A stretch of DNA of 5,587 nucleotides from Candidatus Acidiferrum typicum (GTDB lineage Bacteria; Acidobacteriota; Terriglobia; Acidiferrales; UBA7541). The translations under genes were made by a program, and so were the position numbers. Positions 1-4,444 of the stretch are shown piece after piece (within the stretch, counting starts at the first letter, position 1; each line of letters begins with the position of its first letter). The notes beneath the pieces were generated by a model that was not told the origin of the DNA, did not search any database, and was given only the letters and a program-made list of their open reading frames with translations. The stretch lies in assembly GCA_025463105.1 (NCBI GenBank), contig JAOAPW010000377.1:1-5587 (forward strand), given 5' to 3'.

Positions 1-431
1 GGAAAATTATCCGTCCCATCCACGATGATGTCGAAGTCGCGGAACATGTCCAAGGCATTTTCGCTGGTGAGTCTGGTTTCGAAGGTTTCGATTTCGATCG
101 TCGGATTAAGCCCCGAAAGACGTTCCTTGGCGGCCTCCGTCTTATGCTTACCGACATCGGCCGTCGAAAACGTCACTTGGCGCTGCAGGTTTGAAAAGTC
201 CACGACATCGAAATCCACAAGGCCCAGGTGGCCTACGCCAGCCGCAGCCAGGTAGAGACCAAGTGGCGCGCCCAGTCCGCCGGTGCCGATCAGTAGCACT
301 CTGGCGCGTTTCAGCTTAAGCTGTCCCTCCAGGCCAACCTCGGGCATGATGAGGTGCCGGCTGTAGCGTTGTATCTCTTCTTTCGAAAGCTTCACTTCTT
401 GTTTTTGCAGCGTGTCAGTCGGTATTGCCAC
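1..431 (-). CDS. moeB: MoeB/ThiF-family adenylyltransferase (CysO-activating E1-like enzyme), 3' end cut by window edge
   Basis: E1-like enzyme that adenylates the C-terminal glycine of a ubiquitin-like sulfur carrier; here the likely partner is the CysO encoded 56 bases upstream. The visible 143 residues hold the family's N-terminal half: RYSRH at 22-26, the ATP-binding loop GTGGLGAP at 49-56, the VDFDVVDFSNLQRQ segment at 72-85 (Asp, Asn and Arg contacts to ATP), the GKHK lysines at 94-97 and DGTDN at 138-142. The GTG at 431-429 is chosen because an in-frame TAG lies five codons upstream and GAGGAG sits 7 nt before it; the next in-frame ATG (codon 29) would remove conserved sequence. The C-terminal half, including any zinc cysteines or a rhodanese domain like that of MoeZ, is outside the window, so MoeB, MoeZ and ThiF cannot be separated by sequence alone. 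Context favours a MoeZ-like role in cysteine synthesis. Confidence 0.93.
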   Translation of the reverse strand, partial: MAIPTDTLQKQEVKLSKEEIQRYSRHLIMPEVGLEGQLKLKRARVLLIGTGGLGAPLGLYLAAAGVGHLGLVDFDVVDFSNLQRQVTFSTADVGKHKTEAAKERLSGLNPTIEIETFETRLTSENALDMFRDFDIIVDGTDNF

Positions 432-438
432 GGACGTT

Positions 439-444
439 CTCCTC
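439..444 (-). promoter_or_regulatory. Ribosome binding site deciding the moeB GTG start
   Basis: On the minus strand GAGGAG lies 7 nt before the GTG codon at 431-429. It is the best Shine-Dalgarno match among the minus-strand genes here and supports the non-ATG start. Confidence 0.7.
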
Positions 445-487
445 TACGATCTCCAACGTTTCTTGCCGTCGCCGGGCGTGGAACTCT

Positions 488-781
488 TCAATTAAGATGT
501 CGATCCACCCCGCCCGCAATGGATGGCACGATACTGACCGTGTCTCCATCTTTGGTGCGCGTATTCTCTTTGTCCAGGAATCGGATGTCCTCGTCGTTCA
601 GATATACGTTTACAAAGCTGCGAATTTTTCCCTCATCGGTGTAGAGATGCTTGCGCAGTTCGCCGAAGCTTCCCGTAAGACTTCCGAGCGCCTCGCCCAC
701 CGTAGTTGCGTTACATTCGATGCTGGCCTGCTTCCCCGTGAATTGACGAAGCGGCGTCGGAATCAAAACCTTTACGGCCAT
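488..781 (-). CDS. cysO: CysO-like ubiquitin-fold sulfur carrier protein (MoaD/ThiS family) with a six-residue tail after Gly-Gly
   Basis: Small sulfur carrier of 97 residues. In the M. tuberculosis pathway CysO is adenylated, converted to a C-terminal thiocarboxylate, and gives its sulfur to CysM. From memory it matches mycobacterial CysO along its length: the VLIPTPLRQFTG beta-strand start at 5-16, FVNVYLNDEDIRF at 56-68 (FVNIYVNDEDVRF in M. tuberculosis), and DGDTVSIVPSIAGG at 78-91. This is closer to CysO than to ThiS or to MoaD. The unusual point is that Gly90-Gly91 is followed by VDRHLN and then TGA, so the protein is a precursor whose diglycine is buried until cleaved. The ATG at 781-779 is preceded by GAGGGGGG (9 nt away). 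The neighbours are mec upstream and moeB 56 bases downstream. Function is well supported; the tail's role is inferred. Confidence 0.93.
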   Translation of the reverse strand: MAVKVLIPTPLRQFTGKQASIECNATTVGEALGSLTGSFGELRKHLYTDEGKIRSFVNVYLNDEDIRFLDKENTRTKDGDTVSIVPSIAGGVDRHLN

Positions 782-889
782 GCGGTCATTCCCCCCTCGT
801 CTGACACCCTTATCTCAATACCAAATCTAACACCAATCCTGGACCCTGCATCTGATGCGCTAGCCCCCGCTGAAGTTTCAACCCGTTTA

Positions 890-1004
890 GTAGCATAGAC
901 TTCAGTGTGTGAGTTTTTGACTTTTGCTCTCCGATCAGCGAGGCAGAGATCAAAAAACACACAGGCTGTCCTTCACCGCGTTCAGGATAAAAAGCCTGTG
1001 CTAC
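890..1004. repeat. GTAGC...GCTAC hairpin element A in the mec-cysO gap
   Basis: The element starts with GTAGC at 890-894 and ends with GCTAC at 1000-1004. Its left arm (890-913) matches the left arm of element C (3333-3356) and the complement of C's right arm with several mismatches (about 19 of 24 against the latter). Its right side has CACAGGCT at 960-967 pairing perfectly with AGCCTGTG at 993-1000. Between these lies about 23 bases (TCCTTCACCGCG...) absent from the right arm of element C, as if an arm had gained an insertion. TTTTTGA at 914-920 can also pair with TCAAAAA around 950-956. Read on the minus strand (the direction of the operon), the CACAGGCT stem is followed by a T run (956-951), so it resembles an intrinsic terminator. 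The terminal TAG of GTAGC on the minus strand is the mec stop codon. Confidence 0.65.
951..1002 (-). terminator. Possible intrinsic terminator or attenuator between mec and cysO
   Basis: On the minus strand an 8-bp stem (CACAGGCT... at 1000-993 with AGCCTGTG at 967-960), extended inside the loop by TCCT/AGGA, is followed after TG by six T residues (956-951). This has the form of a rho-independent terminator at the end of mec. The loop is long (25 nt), so efficiency is uncertain. If active, it would reduce transcription into cysO and moeB, or those genes would need their own promoter. Confidence 0.4.
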
Positions 1005-1450
1005 TGGCTTTGCGCCCCCTGGCGCGATGTGCGAACCGGTAAAACTTCCTCCGGCTGAAACTTCGAGCGGTCATCTTCGAGCCGCCAGGACGTCAAATCC
1101 TTTGCATTTCCCGCGTTCACGCTTACGATCACGTAGCTGTACCAAGGCCAGGCGTGTTCCTGATCGAATTCGCTCGGCCGCGCCGGGTGATCGGGATGAG
1201 AATGATACCATCCCAGCAACTCCAGTCCACGCTCGGATGCAGCGCGTTCAGCATCGCGAAAATCCTCCGGCGTGATCGAAAAGCGATTGCGCGGAGAATC
1301 GTCTCTGCGATTGATCAGCGGAAATAAGGAATGAACTTCCCGACCGGCCTCGCCGTCGATTCCCAACAGCGCGCCACAGCATTCGTGCGGATAATCCTTC
1401 GCGCCATGGTCGCGAATTTCTTTGTCTAGATTTGTCGCCAGCAATAGCAT
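1001..1450 (-). CDS. mec: JAMM/MPN metallopeptidase, Mec family (CysO-cysteine peptidase)
   Basis: Zinc isopeptidase-like enzyme that, in M. tuberculosis, cleaves cysteine from the CysO-Cys adduct. The 149 residues are a single JAMM/MPN domain, normal for bacterial members. The full JAMM signature is present: Glu23 in PHECCG (21-26), then HSHPDHPARPSEFD at 83-96 with zinc ligands His83, His85 and Asp96 and the supporting Ser93. The RFSITPEDF segment at 56-64 is typical of this subfamily. The ATG at 1450 is the first usable start; the upstream sequence has no strong ribosome binding site, which is odd for an operon gene. Placement directly between cysM and cysO makes CysO-Cys the likely substrate. 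The CysO here carries a tail after Gly-Gly, so Mec may also process the precursor. The last codons (...QGAQSQ) run into element A, which supplies the TAG stop. Confidence 0.93.
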   Translation of the reverse strand: MLLLATNLDKEIRDHGAKDYPHECCGALLGIDGEAGREVHSLFPLINRRDDSPRNRFSITPEDFRDAERAASERGLELLGWYHSHPDHPARPSEFDQEHAWPWYSYVIVSVNAGNAKDLTSWRLEDDRSKFQPEEVLPVRTSRQGAQSQ

Positions 1451-1494
1451 CGCGCGATTCTCGCTATTTGATTTTGTGAAGCGCCACCCAATTC

Positions 1495-1598
1495 GTAGCT
1501 CGTCCCGGTCTAACCGGGACGAGGTTTGCTTGCTACTCGTAAGGAAAACCCCCGCGTCTGACCCTGCGCGTTCGCTCAGGACAAGAGACGCGGGCTAC
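1495..1598. repeat. Double-hairpin GTAGC...GCTAC element B in the cysM-mec gap
   Basis: GTAGC at 1495-1499 and GCTAC at 1594-1598 bound a 104-base element filling most of the 167-base gap. It holds two strong hairpins: a perfect 11-bp stem CTCGTCCCGGT (1499-1509) with ACCGGGACGAG (1513-1523) and a CTA loop, and a perfect 9-bp stem CCCGCGTCT (1551-1559) with AGACGCGGG (1586-1594), whose loop carries a further CCTG/CAGG pair (1563-1566, 1577-1580). A second GCTAC at 1532-1536 closes the first hairpin unit, so this may be two units side by side. No coding potential is seen. It could act as a transcription attenuator or an RNA-stability hairpin, or simply be a dispersed repeat. Confidence 0.7.
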
Positions 1599-1617
1599 AA
1601 AAATCCTGCGCGGCCCG

Positions 1618-2583
1618 CTAAACCTCGTTCCAGAAACGTTCGCTCAAATACTTCGTTCCAGAATCCGGGAAGATAGTGACGATTACGGCGTGTTCCGCGG
1701 CATTCAGCGATGCGGCGACCTGAAAGCAGCCTTCGAGAGCGGCGGCGGCGCTCGGGCTCAGGAGCAATCCCTCTTCTCGCGCGGCGCGCTTTACCAGGCG
1801 ATATGCAGTCTCGGTCTCAATCGTCAGGTTGGAGTCGGCCAGCGAGGCGTCATAAATATCCGGGACGATCGCCGTGGGCATGTGCTTCCAGCCCTCCAGG
1901 CCGTGAAACGCCGCGTCCGGTTGAAGGCTGATGCAACGAATAGCCGGATTTAACTCCCGCAAGCGTCGCGTTGTGCCCACGAACGTTCCGCTGGTCCCAA
2001 GTCCGGCCACAAAGTGAGTGACGCGTCCGCCCGTCTGCTCCCAGATTTCATTTGCCGTGGTCTTGTAGTGCGCGCGCCAATTCGCCGGATTTCCGTATTG
2101 ATTCGGATAGAAATATTTTCCTGGTTCAGCTGCGATGATTTCCCGTGCGCGGGTGATGGCTCCGTCGGATCCTTCATCGCCGGCCGTAATCACAAGTTCC
2201 GCGCCAAAGGCCGCCAGAATTTTCTTGCGTTCCTCACTGGCGCTGGCCGGCAGGCACAACTTCACGCGATATCCAGACGCCGCCGCAATCATGGCATAGG
2301 CGATTCCGGTATTTCCGCTCGTGGCATCAAGAATCGTCTGGCCGGGCTTCAGTTTCCCTTCGCGTTCCGCTTCTCGAATCATCTCCAGCGCCGGGCGATC
2401 CTTCACCGAGCCTCCGGGATTGAACCATTCCGCCTTGCCGTAAAACTCGGCATTCGGATAATTCCGCCCCAGACGCCCCAGGCGCAGCAATGGTGTGTTG
2501 CCAATGCAATCGAGGAGAGTCTGTCCCATGGCCGCCGTGCTTGCCGATGACTCCGTCGAGAGCGATGTTTTCGCTGTTTGCAT
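1618..2583 (-). CDS. cysM: Cysteine synthase CysM-type (PLP-dependent, likely CysO-thiocarboxylate using)
   Basis: Fold-type II PLP enzyme that builds cysteine by adding sulfur to an aminoacrylate intermediate. Landmarks in the 321 residues: GNTPLLRL at 28-35, the PLP lysine Lys61 in GGSVKDRPA (57-65), the substrate loop TSGNTG at 88-93, YGNPANWRAHY at 163-173, the PLP-phosphate loop GLGTSGT at 194-200, and PDSGTKYLSERFW at 306-318. By remembered alignment Lys233 falls where M. tuberculosis CysM has Arg220, the residue giving O-phosphoserine preference, so O-phosphoserine is a plausible substrate. The protein lacks the C-terminal tail of about 20 residues that closes the mycobacterial active site, and has about 18 extra N-terminal residues. 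ATG 2583 is chosen over Met19 because GGGG and GGAGGT precede it and an in-frame TGA lies 18 codons upstream. Operon context with mec and cysO argues against a plain sulfide-using CysK. Confidence 0.92.
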   Translation of the reverse strand: MQTAKTSLSTESSASTAAMGQTLLDCIGNTPLLRLGRLGRNYPNAEFYGKAEWFNPGGSVKDRPALEMIREAEREGKLKPGQTILDATSGNTGIAYAMIAAASGYRVKLCLPASASEERKKILAAFGAELVITAGDEGSDGAITRAREIIAAEPGKYFYPNQYGNPANWRAHYKTTANEIWEQTGGRVTHFVAGLGTSGTFVGTTRRLRELNPAIRCISLQPDAAFHGLEGWKHMPTAIVPDIYDASLADSNLTIETETAYRLVKRAAREEGLLLSPSAAAALEGCFQVAASLNAAEHAVIVTIFPDSGTKYLSERFWNEV

Positions 2584-2809
2584 CTGCCCCGGTTTACCTC
2601 CGGCTTGTCTCGAACAGTTCCCGAACTTCTCAGCTCACCCACCCGACAAATAGATGCGGGACACCTTCAGGTGCATTCAGCTAATTTAGCATAACTTAGG
2701 TGAATCCGGTCCGAATCGGCCCGCGGAATGCGGCTTCCAACGAATCGCAGTTTCACTGGCTGCAGCATCGCTCGCGCACCGACAGTATCGGTCATGTTTT
2801 CATTATCAT
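2584..2809. promoter_or_regulatory. Divergent intergenic region with weak promoter and palindrome candidates
   Basis: This 226-base gap separates cysM (minus) from the unknown plus-strand gene. On the minus strand TGC-TAAATT (2691-2683) is a partial extended -10 about 100 bases before the cysM start, without a good -35. Downstream of it in the cysM leader is the palindrome CACCT-TC-AGGTG (2662-2673). Closer to the plus-strand gene are ACCGA-N5-TCGGT (2778-2792) and an imperfect inverted repeat pairing ATGTTT (2794-2799) with AAACAT (2813-2818), which spans the GTG start at 2810. Any could be an operator, but all are short. No T-box, SAM riboswitch or other recognisable sulfur-responsive leader is seen. 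Confidence 0.3.
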
Positions 2810-3322
2810 GTGAAACATGCATTCTCACTGGCGAGCTTATTGCCTTTACACGGCCAACTGCCTTCCGTATTCTTTAGTCCTATGTGGAATGTAAACGATC
2901 GATTTGAAGCGCGCCTGCTGGAAGCCTTGCCGGCCGCGGGATTCATTGTCAGCAGCACGGGCGGCGTGACGCGCGTGGAAAAATACGGCAGCGGCGCGGA
3001 GTTTCGCCGAACTGCGGACGACCATTACCTGATGACCATTCTTCCGACGATTCTGATGAACGGCCAATTCACGCGTTTATGGGATGCGGGATATCAAAAA
3101 TTCCTTCTCACCGATGACGGTCGGAAATTTCCCGCGACTGCCGACCAACTCCTGCGCATGCGCCGCTTCAACGAAGAGTTGAGAACCGCGCTCGGCGTGC
3201 CTACATATTACAACGAAGCTCTCGGATCGACATCCCAAGTGTCAGTGTACGATCGCGTCAAAGGACGCAGCGGGGACGATCCCGGCCGAACCGTCGGCGT
3301 GAAACCGGTTACGGGACACTAA
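2810..3322 (+). CDS. Hypothetical protein, unrecognised family
   Basis: I do not recognise this family. The reading frame gives 170 residues from GTG 2810, or 146 from ATG 2882 (Met25 of the longer form). Neither start has a clear ribosome binding site. The conserved-looking part begins near WNVNDRFEARLLEALPAAG (26-44) and continues through RVEKYGSGAEF and TILPTILMNGQFTRLWDAGYQKF to a helical, arginine-rich stretch (RMRRFNEELRTAL). The C-terminal 20 residues are polar and glycine-rich. The first 24 residues (MKHAFSLASLLPLHGQLPSVFFSP) could be read as a weak signal peptide but lack a convincing hydrophobic core, so a cytoplasmic protein starting at Met25 is equally possible. Codon use resembles the neighbouring genes and no opposing gene fits, so it is probably real. 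It diverges from cysM and converges on cpsB across element C. Confidence 0.6.
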   Translation: MKHAFSLASLLPLHGQLPSVFFSPMWNVNDRFEARLLEALPAAGFIVSSTGGVTRVEKYGSGAEFRRTADDHYLMTILPTILMNGQFTRLWDAGYQKFLLTDDGRKFPATADQLLRMRRFNEELRTALGVPTYYNEALGSTSQVSVYDRVKGRSGDDPGRTVGVKPVTGH

Positions 3323-3332
3323 TATTATTTGC

Positions 3333-3410
3333 GTAGCACGGGCTTCAGCCTCTGTGGTTTTCACCTTGCTAGACCCAAATCAAATGCACACAGGCTGAAG
3401 CCTGTGCTAC
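3333..3410. repeat. GTAGC...GCTAC inverted-repeat element C in a convergent gap; possible bidirectional terminator
   Basis: Two 24-base arms (3333-3356 and 3387-3410) are inverted copies matching at 22 of 24 positions, separated by 30 bases. They start with GTAGCAC and end with GTGCTAC. Each arm is itself nearly palindromic: in the right arm CACAGGCT-GA-AGCCTGTG is a perfect 8-bp stem with a 2-nt centre. The element starts 10 bases after the stop of the hypothetical gene and ends 24 bases past the stop of cpsB, so it sits where a shared terminator would be expected. TTTTAG follows the right arm on the minus-strand side rather than a classical long T run, so its role may be that of a repeat rather than a terminator. 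Confidence 0.75.
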
Positions 3411-3434
3411 TAAAACCGCGCTTGTAAGCAGGAA

Positions 3435-4217
3435 TCAGAAAAAAAGAAATCGTTTGCGGCGGGGATATTGCGGAGGCTTGGCTGAGGGGTCGGCTTGTTC
3501 CGGCTCGTAAGGGAGGTTGCGGCCCTCGAATACCGCAAGCGGGTTGTCCTGGAACAGCGCGCGGGCGACGGTCTCGCCACGGCGTGCGACGACTGCCTCG
3601 AAAGCGGCGCGAAGCTGCAGCGGGCGGCCCTTCAGGTTGTGGGCATCGCTTGAGACAAAATGAATGCGGTCGGCATCGAGCCACTCTTCCGCGCGACTCT
3701 GCGCCGCTGATCCGAAACGTCCGAGAATGGAGAGCGCCGTGATCTGCACGTAGCAGCCCTGGTGCAGCCAGCGATACATCCGCTCGGGCTGCGCTCGCAG
3801 CAGCCCATTCCGCTCCGGATGCGTGATGATGGGAGACAGTCCGGCCAGCTGCAACTGGTGCAGCGTCTCGTCCACCGAAGGTGGAATCGCGAAATCGGCA
3901 AATTCGACCAGCAAATAATTTTTCTGGTTGAGCGTGTATTTCTGCGGATTTTTCTGAAGGTCCTGCAAATTTTCGAAGCTTAAATGGAAATCGCAACCCG
4001 TCGCTAGCGTCAGCCGATCGCCCACAGCCGACTGCAATTCATCCCGGCGCCGACGGATGAGATCGGGATCAAATTTATATTGTGAATTTGCGTGCGGAGT
4101 GCCGATGACATGCGTGATTCCGTCGGCAATGGCCATTTCAGCCATTTGAATCGACGTTTCGAGAGTGTCCGCGCCGTCGTCCAGGCCGGGAAGAAGGTGG
4201 CAATGAATGTCAACCAT
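3435..4217 (-). CDS. cpsB: PHP-domain tyrosine-protein phosphatase, CpsB/YwqE/CapC type
   Basis: Metal-dependent protein-tyrosine phosphatase of the PHP superfamily; in Gram-positive bacteria such enzymes dephosphorylate the tyrosine kinase that controls polysaccharide export. The 260 residues show the metal-site motifs in order: DIHCHLLPGLDDGA at 3-16 (His5, His7), TPH at 40-42, GCDFH at 74-78, LLVEF at 102-106 (Glu105), THPER at 132-136 (His133), and SSDAH at 189-193 (Asp191, His193). Position 76 is Asp where CpsB and YwqE, as I recall, carry a metal-binding Glu. The C-terminus is a proline-rich, basic tail (PPQYPRRKRF). The ATG at 4217 gives the canonical M-[VI]-DIHCH start with GGAAG 3 nt upstream; the frame stays open further upstream only as an antisense shadow of mtaB. 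No kinase or glycosyltransferase is adjacent, so the polysaccharide role is by family only. Confidence 0.92.
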   Translation of the reverse strand: MVDIHCHLLPGLDDGADTLETSIQMAEMAIADGITHVIGTPHANSQYKFDPDLIRRRRDELQSAVGDRLTLATGCDFHLSFENLQDLQKNPQKYTLNQKNYLLVEFADFAIPPSVDETLHQLQLAGLSPIITHPERNGLLRAQPERMYRWLHQGCYVQITALSILGRFGSAAQSRAEEWLDADRIHFVSSDAHNLKGRPLQLRAAFEAVVARRGETVARALFQDNPLAVFEGRNLPYEPEQADPSAKPPQYPRRKRFLFF

Positions 4218-4243
4218 GTACTTCCGGCAAAGATACTCGAATC

Positions 4244-4260
4244 GATTGTCACGGACAATC
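4244..4260. promoter_or_regulatory. Perfect 7-bp inverted repeat upstream of cpsB, candidate operator
   Basis: GATTGTC-ACG-GACAATC is a perfect inverted repeat with a 3-nt centre, 26 bases before the cpsB start. It lies just downstream of a possible -10 (TCTTAT on the minus strand, 4267-4262), so a dimeric regulator bound here could block initiation. It could also form a small hairpin in the cpsB leader. Confidence 0.4.
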
Positions 4261-4261
4261 A

Positions 4262-4291
4262 ATAAGATCGCGATGGTTTCATGTTCGCCAA
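4262..4291 (-). promoter_or_regulatory. Weak candidate promoter for cpsB
   Basis: On the minus strand TTGGCG (4291-4286) and TCTTAT (4267-4262) are 18 nt apart, each matching 4 of 6 consensus positions. The implied transcript start falls inside the inverted repeat at 4244-4260. Support is only positional and weak. Confidence 0.25.
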
Positions 4292-4385
4292 GCCGAGCGG
4301 GTTTCACTAATGCTATCACCATCGTCTCGCAACGACGCCCGCAATTCGTTCCCTGGAGGTCACCGCGCGGCGAATACCTTCCCCC

Positions 4386-4394
4386 TGCTATAAT
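4386..4394 (+). promoter_or_regulatory. Extended -10 promoter element for mtaB
   Basis: TGCTATAAT is a perfect extended -10 (TGN plus TATAAT). It lies 50 bases before the mtaB start codon, implying a leader of roughly 40-45 nt. The expected -35 position (near 4366-4371) is GC-rich and does not match TTGACA, which is tolerable for extended -10 promoters. Confidence 0.65.
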
Positions 4395-4444
4395 TCCCGC
4401 TGCGCTACACTCGGAATAAGCGCGTGACTGGCACACGCTGACGC

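Noticed and set aside
782..889. Dedicated promoter for cysO on the minus strand
   Set aside because: TTGAAA occurs in this stretch but no reasonable -10 lies at 16-18 nt from it; the evidence is too weak to list.
425..898. Plus-strand frame of 157 codons across cysO
   Set aside because: Antisense to the clearly conserved cysO; its composition is that of a shadow frame.
772..960. Minus-strand frame of 62 codons overlapping the cysO start
   Set aside because: It lies in repeat element A and the cysO leader, has no recognisable motif, and overlaps the cysO start in another frame.
1495..1598. CRISPR array or tRNA-like structure in the cysM-mec gap
   Set aside because: There are hairpins but no regularly spaced direct repeats, no cloverleaf and no acceptor/T-loop signature.
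2014..2550. Plus-strand frame of 178 codons inside cysM
   Set aside because: Antisense to conserved CysM motifs, including the PLP lysine region.
2584..2809. Possible riboswitch or T-box upstream of cysM
   Set aside because: Only short palindromes are present; there is no conserved riboswitch core, specifier loop or terminator/antiterminator pair.
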